The notes beneath the pieces were generated by a model that saw only the letters and a list, made by a program, of their open reading frames with translations, did not search any database and was not told the DNA's origin. The position numbers and the translations under genes were made by a program. From assembly GCF_036325985.1 (NCBI RefSeq), contig NZ_JAUHLI010000001.1:1-64000 (forward strand): a stretch of 64,000 nucleotides of DNA, read 5' to 3'. The DNA is from Alkalimonas cellulosilytica (GTDB lineage Bacteria; Pseudomonadota; Gammaproteobacteria; Enterobacterales; Alteromonadaceae). Shown here in pieces: positions 8,459-16,589 of the stretch; positions within the stretch are counted from its first letter, which is position 1; every line of letters starts with the position of its first letter.

Positions 8459-8596
8459 ATTTTTGGCGGCCGCTGTGATGCCAGCAAAAATGACAGTGGA
8501 TGTTCATTCTGGTCAAACTAAAGCAAGATAGCGCCAACCGCAGCCAGGCTGCAGAGACTGGGCATAATTAGCATAATTAGATCGTGGAGATGTCGC

Positions 8597-9670
8597 ATGC
8601 AAGACGTGTATAACCCTTTAGGTACCGATGGTTTCGAGTTTGTTGAATACACCGCCGCTGATGCACAGGGGATTCAAAAGCTGAAAGATTTGTTTCATGG
8701 GCTTGGGTTTACTGAGGTCGCCAAACATCGCTCGAAAGAGGCCTGGTTGTACAAGCAGGGGGATATTAACTTTATCATCAATGCGCAGCCGAACTCGCAG
8801 GCGGAAGAGTTTGCCCGCAAGCATGGCCCAAGCGTCTGCGCCATGGCATTCCGGGTGCAGGATGCTGCCAAAGCTCTGCAGCATGCACTTGCTAATGGTG
8901 CCAAAGAGTACAAAAACCAAATCGGCCCGATGGAGCTGAATATTCCGGCTGTGTACGGTATTGGCAGCAGCCTGCTGTATTTTGTTGATCGCTACGGCGC
9001 CTCTTCGGTGTACGACATCGATTTTAAATACTACGACAACTGGCAAACCGAGATGGCCAAGCATGGCGTTGGTCTGGAAGTGCTGGATCATTTAACGCAC
9101 AATGTGATGCGCGGCAACATGAATGTCTGGTCTGGTTTTTACGAGAAGATTGGTAACTTCCGCGAGATCCGTTATTTTGATATCGAAGGCAAGCTCACCG
9201 GCCTGGTATCCCGCGCCATGACCGCGCCTTGTGGCAAAATCCGTATTCCAATCAACGAGTCATCGGACGATAAATCACAGATCGAAGAATTCTTGCGCGA
9301 GTACAATGGCGAAGGCATTCAGCATATCGCCCTGACGACCGAAGATATTTATCAGACAGTACGTACCCTGCGTGAGCGTGGTATGGACTTTATGCCAACG
9401 CCGGATACTTACTACGACAAAGTAAACAGCCGGGTCGAAGGGCATGAGGAAGATTTGGATCAACTGCGCGAGCTGCGTATTCTGATCGATGGCGCGCCAA
9501 TGAAAGACGGTATCTTGCTGCAGATCTTTACCAAAACCGTGATTGGTCCGGTCTTCTTTGAAATCATTCAGCGTAAAGGCAATGAAGGCTTCGGTGAGGG
9601 CAACTTTAAAGCCTTGTTCGAGTCGATTGAAGAAGATCAAATCCAGCGTGGAGTGTTAGCGAATGCGTAA
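8597..9670 (+). CDS. hpd: 4-hydroxyphenylpyruvate dioxygenase
   Basis: Converts 4-hydroxyphenylpyruvate and O2 to homogentisate and CO2, the second step of tyrosine degradation in the cytoplasm. At 357 residues it has the normal bacterial length, with two vicinal-oxygen-chelate halves. The iron ligands are visible: H165 (VLDHLTHNV), H243 (GIQHIALTT) and E322 (FFEIIQRKG). A GGAG ribosome site precedes the ATG. It is the first gene of the tyrosine degradation operon and overlaps hmgA by 8 bases. A tyrosine aminotransferase is not in the window. Confidence 0.97.
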   Translation: MQDVYNPLGTDGFEFVEYTAADAQGIQKLKDLFHGLGFTEVAKHRSKEAWLYKQGDINFIINAQPNSQAEEFARKHGPSVCAMAFRVQDAAKALQHALANGAKEYKNQIGPMELNIPAVYGIGSSLLYFVDRYGASSVYDIDFKYYDNWQTEMAKHGVGLEVLDHLTHNVMRGNMNVWSGFYEKIGNFREIRYFDIEGKLTGLVSRAMTAPCGKIRIPINESSDDKSQIEEFLREYNGEGIQHIALTTEDIYQTVRTLRERGMDFMPTPDTYYDKVNSRVEGHEEDLDQLRELRILIDGAPMKDGILLQIFTKTVIGPVFFEIIQRKGNEGFGEGNFKALFESIEEDQIQRGVLANA

Positions 9671-10793
9671 ATGGGCCTCTTTTCCACTGCGGGAAGGTGA
9701 TGTGTCGCGTCAGGCACATGCCGACTTCCCGGAACAAGCGATTTATGAGCGTGAAACCGGTCGTAGTGGTTTTTTTGGTCCGGCTACACATTTCCATCAC
9801 CGCCATGCCCCAACCGGCTGGAGCGATTGGCAGGGGCCTTTGCGCCCCCGCTTGTTCGATTTAAACCAGCTCAATGAAAATCAGGTGGAGTCGCCCTGGC
9901 AGGTGCCTTTGTTGCTGCACAATGCTCACTGCAAAATGCGCACTTGGCGCCTTAATGAAACCATGCCTTATTTGGTGCGCAATGCTGATGGCGATGAGCT
10001 GTTGTTTGTACACGAAGGCAGTGCTGATCTCTACTGCGACTATGGCCATCTGGAAATTGTCGAAGGCGATTACGTGGTGATCCCACGCAGTACCATGTGG
10101 CGGCTGGAGCCCAAAAGCCCCATGTTGCTGCTGATGATTGAAGCCACCAACGACTCCTACCAGCTGCCGGAAAAAGGCCTGGTGGGAAACCATGCGATTT
10201 TTGACCCGGCCATGCTGGATACGCCAAAAATCAATGAGGCCTTCAAAGCGCAGTACTCAGAGCAGAGTTGGCAGGTGCAGATCAAGCGTCACGGTCAGAC
10301 CTCGGTAGTGACCTACCCCTACAACCCGCTGGATGCCATCGGCTGGCACGGTGATTTGGCGGTGATGCGGATCAACTGGCGCGATATCCGGCCGCTGATG
10401 AGCCATCGCTATCATTTACCGCCATCGGCGCACACCACCTTTGTGGCGCAGCGTTTTGTGGTCTGTACCTTTGTACCCCGGCCGATTGAGAGCGATCCGG
10501 GGGCCTTGAAGGTACCTTTTTACCACAACAACGACGATTACGATGAAGTGCTGTTTTACCATGCCGGTGATTTCTTCAGCCGCGATAATATCGAAAAGGG
10601 CATGGTCACTTTCCATCCGGCCGGTTTTACCCATGGCCCGCATCCGAAAGCCTTTCAGGCTGGCCAGGAGTACCGGAAGAAATTTACCGATGAAGTGGCG
10701 GTGATGCTGGATACCCGTGATGCGCTGGAGATTGGCGAAGCTGCGCTTGCTACCGAGAACCCGGCCTACGTTAACAGCTGGCAGGTTAAATAA
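9663..10793 (+). CDS. hmgA: Homogentisate 1,2-dioxygenase
   Basis: Opens the ring of homogentisate to maleylacetoacetate using Fe(II) and O2. At 376 residues it belongs to the shorter homogentisate dioxygenase type found in Alteromonadales. Cupin metal ligands are visible in the C-terminal half: E295 (DDYDEVLFYH), H300, and H318/H324 in FHPAGFTHGPHP. The start lies within the end of hpd (8-base overlap), so translation is probably coupled. Loss of this enzyme typically causes brown pyomelanin from accumulating homogentisate. Confidence 0.93.
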   Translation: MRKWASFPLREGDVSRQAHADFPEQAIYERETGRSGFFGPATHFHHRHAPTGWSDWQGPLRPRLFDLNQLNENQVESPWQVPLLLHNAHCKMRTWRLNETMPYLVRNADGDELLFVHEGSADLYCDYGHLEIVEGDYVVIPRSTMWRLEPKSPMLLLMIEATNDSYQLPEKGLVGNHAIFDPAMLDTPKINEAFKAQYSEQSWQVQIKRHGQTSVVTYPYNPLDAIGWHGDLAVMRINWRDIRPLMSHRYHLPPSAHTTFVAQRFVVCTFVPRPIESDPGALKVPFYHNNDDYDEVLFYHAGDFFSRDNIEKGMVTFHPAGFTHGPHPKAFQAGQEYRKKFTDEVAVMLDTRDALEIGEAALATENPAYVNSWQVK

Positions 10794-10848
10794 TTTGGGC
10801 ATCTGATTTGGGCACTGACTAATGAGTGCCGCAGTACAAGGATTAACA

Positions 10849-11871
10849 ATGAAATTTGCAACATTAAATACCGGCGGCCGTGATGGTCAGCTGGTGCTGG
10901 TAAGCCGTGATTTAACCCGTTGTGTCGCTATCCCACAGATCGCGACCACCTTGCAACAGTTGCTGGATAACTGGTCGGAAAAAGCACCGCAGGCAGAGGA
11001 AGTCTATCAGGCGCTGAATGCCGGCACCGTGCAGGGCAGCCAGCCGTTTGAACAAACGCAGTGCGCATCGCCATTGCCACGTGCCTATCACTGGGCCGAT
11101 GGCAGCGCTTATGTCAATCATGTCGAGCTGGTGCGTAAAGCCCGTAATGCCGAGATGCCACCCAGCTTCTGGACCGATCCGCTGATGTATCAGGGCGGCT
11201 CCGATGCGTTTTTAGCGCCTTATGCACCGATTGAAGTGGCCAGTGAAGATTTTGGCATTGATTTCGAAGGTGAAATCGCCGTGATTACTGACGATGTCGC
11301 CATGGGCATACCGGCAGAGCAGGCGCGTGATCGCATCCGTCTGGTGATGCTGGTCAATGATGTGTCGTTGCGGGGCTTGATCCCGAATGAGCTGGGCAAA
11401 GGGTTTGGTTTTTATCAGTCCAAGCCATCGTCCAGCTTTAGCCCGGTGGCCGTGACCCTGGATGAGCTGGAAGGTGTCTGGCAGGATGCCAAGTTGCACC
11501 TGCCGCTATTGTCCACCTACAATGGCGAAGCCTTTGGTAAACCCAATGCCGGTGTCGATATGACCTTTGATTTTGGCCAGCTGATTGCGCATGCCGCCCG
11601 CACCCGGCCGCTCTGTGCTGGGACTATTATTGGTTCAGGCACCGTATCGAACAAGCAAGGCACTGAGTATGGTACTGCCATTGCTGAAGGTGGGGTTGGT
11701 TATAGCTGCATCGCTGAAATCCGTATGATTGAAACCATCCGTGATGGCAAACCGGGTACCAGCTTTATGCGCTTTGGCGATCGTATTCGCATTGAAATGC
11801 TGGATCAGCAGGGCCAAAGTATCTTTGGTGCCATCGACCAGCAAGTGGTAGAGTATCGCTATCAGGGCTAA
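10849..11871 (+). CDS. fahA: Fumarylacetoacetate hydrolase family protein
   Basis: Hydrolyses fumarylacetoacetate to fumarate and acetoacetate, the last step of the homogentisate route. The ATG at 10849 is chosen (MKFATLNTGGRDGQ) because it has an AAGGA site, whereas the ATG at 10822 has none and lies in a small hairpin (GGCACT/AGTGCC, 10811-10830). The product is 340 residues. The FAH catalytic fold is seen in DFGIDFEGEIAVITDDV (metal-binding Glu residues) and in the C-terminal GSGTVSNKQGTEYG segment. It is the third gene of the operon, followed by a hairpin with a T run before maiA. Confidence 0.93.
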   Translation: MKFATLNTGGRDGQLVLVSRDLTRCVAIPQIATTLQQLLDNWSEKAPQAEEVYQALNAGTVQGSQPFEQTQCASPLPRAYHWADGSAYVNHVELVRKARNAEMPPSFWTDPLMYQGGSDAFLAPYAPIEVASEDFGIDFEGEIAVITDDVAMGIPAEQARDRIRLVMLVNDVSLRGLIPNELGKGFGFYQSKPSSSFSPVAVTLDELEGVWQDAKLHLPLLSTYNGEAFGKPNAGVDMTFDFGQLIAHAARTRPLCAGTIIGSGTVSNKQGTEYGTAIAEGGVGYSCIAEIRMIETIRDGKPGTSFMRFGDRIRIEMLDQQGQSIFGAIDQQVVEYRYQG

Positions 11872-11900
11872 TGCTTTTGGCAGTGTGTATCAATCAAGGA

Positions 11901-11925
11901 AAGAGCTGCGTTGGCAGCTCTTTTT
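11901..11925 (+). terminator. Terminator-like hairpin between fahA and maiA
   Basis: The stem AAGAGCTGC / GCAGCTCTT with loop GTTG is followed by a T run. It is a good intrinsic terminator form inside what should be one operon, so it may lower maiA expression relative to upstream genes. Confidence 0.7.
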
Positions 11926-11957
11926 GTATCAAAGGAACAATGTACCAAAGGAACAAT
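11926..11957 (+). repeat. Tandem 16-base repeat carrying a ribosome site
   Basis: GTATCAAAGGAACAAT is followed directly by GTACCAAAGGAACAAT, differing at one base. Each copy has an AAAGGA Shine-Dalgarno core and ends next to an ATG. The second copy serves the maiA start at 11964. Confidence 0.85.
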
Positions 11958-11963
11958 GAATCA

Positions 11964-12602
11964 ATGAAACTTTATGGTTATTGGCGCTCCTCGGCGGCTT
12001 ACCGGGTGCGCATTGCTCTGGCGCTTAAAGGCATGGCATACGAGTCCATTCCGGTGCATCTGGTAAAGGACGGTGGTCAGCAGCATCAAGCGAGCTATCA
12101 GGAACTGAACCCGGCTGAGCTGGTGCCCACTTTGGTCGATAACGAGCTGACACTGAATCAGTCGCTGGCTATTGTTGAGTACCTGGATGCCGTGCAGCCA
12201 GAGCCTGCTTTAGTGCCGGCAGAGCCTAAGAAGGTCGCCCTGGTGCGAGCGATGGCGCTGGATATCGCCTGCGATATTCATCCGCTGAATAACTTGCGGG
12301 TGCTGCAGTATCTGACCGGCCCGTTGCAACTTACCGAACAGCAAAAAACTGCCTGGATCCATCATTGGTTGAACACCGGCTTTCAGGCCTTAGAGCAGCG
12401 TCTGCAACAAAGTGCCGGCCGCTGTTGCTTTGGTGATGCCGTCAGCCTGGCGGATATTTGCCTGGTGCCGCAAGTCTACAACGCGCTGCGCTTTGGGCTG
12501 GATATGACGCCATACCCGACCATTCAGGCCATCTATCAGCACTGCAACAGTCTTGCCGCCTTTGCACAGGCAGCACCGGAAGCGCAAGCCGATGCGCAGT
12601 AA
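11964..12602 (+). CDS. maiA: Maleylacetoacetate isomerase (zeta-class GST)
   Basis: Glutathione-dependent isomerisation of maleylacetoacetate to fumarylacetoacetate. The ATG at 11964 gives the canonical zeta GST start MKLYGYWRSSAAYRVRIAL with the SSAAYR glutathione-binding motif. Upstream in-frame codons run through the terminator hairpin and were rejected. The product is 212 residues, with an N-terminal thioredoxin-like fold (NPAELVPTL, NQSLAIVEYLD) and a helical C-terminal domain (FGDAVSLADICLVPQ). It is the fourth gene of the operon. The duplicated ribosome site just upstream is unusual. Confidence 0.95.
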   Translation: MKLYGYWRSSAAYRVRIALALKGMAYESIPVHLVKDGGQQHQASYQELNPAELVPTLVDNELTLNQSLAIVEYLDAVQPEPALVPAEPKKVALVRAMALDIACDIHPLNNLRVLQYLTGPLQLTEQQKTAWIHHWLNTGFQALEQRLQQSAGRCCFGDAVSLADICLVPQVYNALRFGLDMTPYPTIQAIYQHCNSLAAFAQAAPEAQADAQ

Positions 12603-12816
12603 CTGGATCCCCTGCTTTCCAAAACGCTGGCTGAACCGGTCATTATTTTTGATTGGGGCTGCAGGGATTGCTTTGCAGTGGCTGGCGGTGGGTTACGCCT
12701 GGTGGCAGGGGTTCAGTGTGTCTTTTCATTGGTGGTTTCACTGGCTGGCGCCCCTGATGTGTGTGCTCTGGGGCACCATCCCGAGATTGCAGCTGCAGCC
12801 TGAGCCTAAGTCCTGA
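12592..12816 (+). CDS. Small predicted membrane protein
   Basis: A 74-residue product beginning inside the end of maiA (11-base overlap). It has two hydrophobic stretches (about residues 14-33 and 45-58) rich in Trp, and a charged tail. No family was recognised. The overlapping start suggests coupling to maiA. It may be real, but composition alone cannot prove it. Confidence 0.45.
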   Translation: MRSNWIPCFPKRWLNRSLFLIGAAGIALQWLAVGYAWWQGFSVSFHWWFHWLAPLMCVLWGTIPRLQLQPEPKS

Positions 12817-12843
12817 TAGCACTCAGGCGAGGCTGTTTTGTGT

Positions 12844-13323
12844 TTACTGACGGGGCCGTAAAAAGCTTTTGGGCTCAATGCCTTTGATGCCGGATTGATC
12901 AAAGGTAAAGTCAATCTGGCCGATGTTGCGACTAAAGTGATGGCGGATCCCATCAATTTCAATCACAAAACTGCCTGGCATGCGCAACCCTTCCTCTTTG
13001 TACAACCTGATGTGGTGACCTGCAATCTTAAAGTCGAACCCCACCAGCGGCACATCCGCAAAATCAGCAACCCACACATAGTCGCTGTTGTGCAGTACCA
13101 AAGATAACGAGTACTTTTGTGGCACCTGCTGCACTGCCAGAGCATGGGGCCCGGCAATAAAGGTATTCCGGCCGTCGATACGGGTGAAGGTAAAACCAAA
13201 TTCTACCAGCCGGTTGCTGCCATCCTTGAGCTGCACAATGCCGCTGCCTTGCACATCAAAATAAGCCTGGGCCGGAAAACTGAGCAGTAGGGCAAGCAGC
13301 GCGCTAAACAGTAACGTTTTCAT
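12844..13323 (-). CDS. Hypothetical periplasmic protein
   Basis: A 159-residue product with a clear signal peptide (MKTLLFSALLALLLSFPAQA, cleavage after AQA). The mature part is rich in beta-type residues with short motifs such as GSGIVQLKDGSNRLVEFGF and GIRHHFSRNIGQIDFTF. No known domain was recognised. It lies 15 bases downstream of mltD on the same strand, so it is probably co-transcribed and may be linked to the envelope. Confidence 0.7.
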   Translation of the reverse strand: MKTLLFSALLALLLSFPAQAYFDVQGSGIVQLKDGSNRLVEFGFTFTRIDGRNTFIAGPHALAVQQVPQKYSLSLVLHNSDYVWVADFADVPLVGFDFKIAGHHIRLYKEEGLRMPGSFVIEIDGIRHHFSRNIGQIDFTFDQSGIKGIEPKSFLRPRQ

Positions 13324-13338
13324 CCAGGCTTCCTCCGT

Positions 13339-14940
13339 TTAGGATTGGGTCACATCCACCAGCAGCCGCAGTTGTTGCCCAGGTTGCAGGTGTTGGTCAA
13401 GGCTCAGTTGGTTCCACTTCAAAATATCCGCTACCTGCACCCGATAACGTTGAGCAATGCGCGACAGCGAATCGCCACGCCGTACCCGGTAGTTGATGGT
13501 GCGGGTTACGCCCTGAGCCGTTGGCTGAGCTGATGGTGCATTGGCTTGTACAATCACCAGTTGCTGACCAGGGCGAATGGTGTCACGTGCTGTCATGCCA
13601 TTCCAGCGCGCCAGATCATTGACACTGACCTGATGCGCCCGGCTGATATCCCACAGGGTATCTCCCTGTTTGACCGTGTATTGTACCCGTTGTTCCGGGT
13701 TGGTACGTTGCTGTGCCTGGGCTATACGTCCAGGCTGGCTTAATTGGTAAGCATCAGCATCCATTGCCGAGACTGGTACCAGCAAGTGTTGACCAATGCG
13801 GATGGTATGGCCATTCAGCTCATTCAGGCGCTGAATAGCAGCTACCGAGGTTTGGTATTGTTGGGCAATTTTACCTAAGGTATCGCCACGTACTACGGTA
13901 TGACGCTGCCACCTCAGCCACTCCTCGGTTGGTGTATTGGCCAGTTGCTGACGAAACTGTGGCTTGTTGTCCAGCGGCAACACCAGACGATGGCTGCCAT
14001 CCGGATCCGTGGCCCATTGATTAAAGGCCGGGTTTAATGCATGCAGCTCATTCAGGCTTAATCCGGCCATATCGGCAGCGACAGCCAGATCGATTTGCCG
14101 TCCCACGTCAACGATACCAATTTGTGGTTGATTCGGGATCGGTTGCCAGGCGATGCCATACGTCTCTGGCTGGCGAACTAAGTCAACCAGAGCCAACAAC
14201 TTAGGAACGTAAGCGGTGGTTTCACGGGGTAAGTCGAGCGACCAGAAGTCAGTTGGCAGGTTGCGGTTTTTATTATGCCGAATGGCCCGCAGCAAACGAC
14301 CTTCCCCTGAGTTGTAGGCGGCAATCGCATTGAGCCAGTCGCCCTCGAGCCGATCGTGTAAGTACTGCAGGTAATCCAAAGCGGCGCGGGTCGACTCAAT
14401 CACATCGCGCCGACCATCGTACCAATAGTTTTGTTGCAAGCCAAAGCGCTTGCCGGTAGCAGGCATAAACTGCCATAGCCCGGAAGCACGGGCATGCGAG
14501 TAGGCAAAGGGATCAAAGGCGCTTTCTACGATTGGCAATAAGGCCAGCTCCAGCGGCATATTTCGCGCTTCCAGTTGCTGGACGATGTAATAAAGGTAGG
14601 GTTCTGCCCGACTGGATACCCGATCAAGATAAGCCTGGTTCCGTGAAAAGAAATTACGCTGCTCGGCAATTGCCCGTCGCTCTGGTACTTCAAAGGTCAA
14701 CTGCAACTGAATGCGTTGCCAGACATCATCGACTTTGGTTGCATCGAGTGGTGCCGGGGTTTTCGGGATGCTGCTTGGTGGCGCCAGCAAATTTGCTGCA
14801 ATCTGTTCGGCACTGGCTGCCTGCTCAAAAGACGCGTTGGATGTTTCGCTGACGGGTTCGGTCGCTGTCTGCAGTTGGTTGGTGGTAGCACAACCGGCTA
14901 AAAGAGCGGTCACAACAACAGTTAAAACGCGTACTTTCAT
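13339..14940 (-). CDS. mltD: Membrane-bound lytic murein transglycosylase D
   Basis: Cleaves peptidoglycan glycan strands to 1,6-anhydro products at the outer membrane inner face. It has a lipobox LLAGC with lipidated C17, and a family 1E SLT domain (about 105-260) with catalytic E139 in LLPIVESAFDPF and the SGLWQFMPATG motif. Three LysM peptidoglycan-binding repeats follow at about 350-395, 425-466 and 487-530 (each with VxxGDTLxxIA or a similar motif). The 533 residues are slightly longer than E. coli MltD, which carries fewer LysM repeats. It neighbours gloB, as in many gammaproteobacteria. Confidence 0.93.
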   Translation of the reverse strand: MKVRVLTVVVTALLAGCATTNQLQTATEPVSETSNASFEQAASAEQIAANLLAPPSSIPKTPAPLDATKVDDVWQRIQLQLTFEVPERRAIAEQRNFFSRNQAYLDRVSSRAEPYLYYIVQQLEARNMPLELALLPIVESAFDPFAYSHARASGLWQFMPATGKRFGLQQNYWYDGRRDVIESTRAALDYLQYLHDRLEGDWLNAIAAYNSGEGRLLRAIRHNKNRNLPTDFWSLDLPRETTAYVPKLLALVDLVRQPETYGIAWQPIPNQPQIGIVDVGRQIDLAVAADMAGLSLNELHALNPAFNQWATDPDGSHRLVLPLDNKPQFRQQLANTPTEEWLRWQRHTVVRGDTLGKIAQQYQTSVAAIQRLNELNGHTIRIGQHLLVPVSAMDADAYQLSQPGRIAQAQQRTNPEQRVQYTVKQGDTLWDISRAHQVSVNDLARWNGMTARDTIRPGQQLVIVQANAPSAQPTAQGVTRTINYRVRRGDSLSRIAQRYRVQVADILKWNQLSLDQHLQPGQQLRLLVDVTQS

Positions 14941-15003
14941 GCAAAAATCCTGATAATTCTACGATGCAGACTGCATGTTACCTGCTTGAAGATTGATTGC
15001 AAG

Positions 15004-15798
15004 TCAGGATTTAAAGTGGTCTTTTTCAAGGCGAAGTGCTGTGAAAATCGCCTGCTCGGACTTGCCTGGATATTTTCTTTGCAGATCAGGCAAATGGCAA
15101 CGCAAAAAAGGGTTGATGTTTTTTTCAACGGCCAGGTTAGTCGGTAAGGTTGGCAATTGATTGTTACGCAGTTGCTGGCATGTTGCCTGATGCGCTATTA
15201 CGGCCTGGTTTTCTGGCTCTACAGCCCGGGCAAAAGTCAAATTGGCGAGTGTGTACTCATGGGTACAATACACCTGGGTGTTATCAGGCAGTGCAGCCAA
15301 TCGCTGCAATGATTGGTGCATTTGCTCCGGGCTGCCTTCGAACAGGCGGCCGCAACCGGCGCTGAATAAGGTATCGCCACAAAACAGCAAGGGATGGTCG
15401 TCGGTGGCGCTTTGGTAAAAAGCAATATGCCCTAAGGTATGGCCAGGCAGATGCAACACCTCAAACTCCAGGCCCAGCTCAGGCAAGTGCACGCGATCGC
15501 CATCCTGCACGGTTTCTGTCAGGCTTGGGATCCGCTCAGCTTCATACCGAGGCCCGATAATCTGTATATCTGGCCACTGTTGTTTCAGGGCGGCTATGCC
15601 ATCGGTGTGATCCCAATGATGGTGAGTGATCAGAATACAGCTCAGTTGCTTGTGGGCTTGTTGGGCAAACTGCAATACGACCTCAGCATCGCCGGGGTCA
15701 ACCACCACCAGGGCGTCGCAATCCGGCTTAGTCAGACACCAGATATAATTGTCCTGAAAAGCGGCTAATGGGGTGATGGTCAGTTTCTCTGGCTGCAT
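15004..15798 (-). CDS. gloB: Hydroxyacylglutathione hydrolase (glyoxalase II)
   Basis: Hydrolyses S-lactoylglutathione to lactate and glutathione, completing methylglyoxal detoxification in the cytoplasm. The metallo-beta-lactamase fold is shown by T58-H-H-H-W-D-H64, and further ligands by LPGHTLGH, FCGDTLFSAGCGR and YCTHEYT. At 264 residues it has the usual length. It is transcribed divergently from the yafS-like methyltransferase and lies beside mltD, the enterobacterial-like arrangement. Confidence 0.95.
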   Translation of the reverse strand: MQPEKLTITPLAAFQDNYIWCLTKPDCDALVVVDPGDAEVVLQFAQQAHKQLSCILITHHHWDHTDGIAALKQQWPDIQIIGPRYEAERIPSLTETVQDGDRVHLPELGLEFEVLHLPGHTLGHIAFYQSATDDHPLLFCGDTLFSAGCGRLFEGSPEQMHQSLQRLAALPDNTQVYCTHEYTLANLTFARAVEPENQAVIAHQATCQQLRNNQLPTLPTNLAVEKNINPFLRCHLPDLQRKYPGKSEQAIFTALRLEKDHFKS

Positions 15799-15845
15799 CT
15801 GGTATACTCAATCGAATGGTATCACTTTGAAGGTAGCAAGCGTTG

Positions 15846-16589
15846 ATGAAACCCGCCTTAAGCGTCAGTAACCGGCCAGGTCCTGCCAGTTGGCAGCAGA
15901 TCCCGCAAGGCGAGGCTCTGCGGGCTGCGACCGAGCAGTTATTAGCAGACTGGTGGCCGCAAATCTTTGGCTATTACCTGTTGAAGGTGGGTGATCTCAG
16001 TTGTCAGCTTGATACCTCGGCTAGTCCTATTAAGCATCATATTCATCTTGGGATCAAGGCTGAGAACCGGCAGCTAAGCGCTGACTCGGATGCTTTACCC
16101 TTGCTGGACTTGAGTGTGGATGCGCTTTTGCTGTGTCACGCGCATGAATTTTGCAGTGATCCACACCATTTGATGCGGGAAATGCACCGGGTTTTGCGGG
16201 CTGATGGTTATTTGCTGCTTAGTGGTTTTAATCCGATCAGTCTGGCTGGTTTATTAAAACTCAATCCCTGGTTCAAAGAGAAAGTACCATGGAATGGTCG
16301 TTTTTTTACCTTATCGCGCTTAAAAGACTGGTTGTATTTGCTGGGTTTTGAGGTGGTGATGGAACAACGTTTTTATGCCTCAAGTTTACTGGGTAACGAG
16401 CCAGCGACCAGTAGATGGCGTAGCTTCCTGGCCCGTGGGTTTGGTAGCAGCTATTTGTTGGTTGCCCGAAAACGCGAGCTGCCGTTAACACCCATCCGGC
16501 CGAAATGGCAACTGGCCAGCGATTATCCGCAAGCGGTGCGGGGGACTTTAACTACTAATCGGGTACGTGATCAGAAAACAGAGCTCTGA
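15846..16589 (+). CDS. YafS-like class I SAM-dependent methyltransferase
   Basis: A 247-residue protein resembling the YafS/methyltransferase type 11 family, with central LSVDALLLCHAHEFCSDPHHLMREMHRVLRA and DGYLLLSGFNPIS segments. The glycine-rich SAM-binding loop near the N-terminus is weak. The ATG at 15846 with an AAGGT site is preferred over the adjacent TTG at 15843. It is divergent from gloB as in E. coli, but rnhA and dnaQ, which usually follow, are replaced here by the convergent Mur-ligase fusion gene (19-base overlap of 3' ends). The substrate is unknown. Confidence 0.75.
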   Translation: MKPALSVSNRPGPASWQQIPQGEALRAATEQLLADWWPQIFGYYLLKVGDLSCQLDTSASPIKHHIHLGIKAENRQLSADSDALPLLDLSVDALLLCHAHEFCSDPHHLMREMHRVLRADGYLLLSGFNPISLAGLLKLNPWFKEKVPWNGRFFTLSRLKDWLYLLGFEVVMEQRFYASSLLGNEPATSRWRSFLARGFGSSYLLVARKRELPLTPIRPKWQLASDYPQAVRGTLTTNRVRDQKTEL

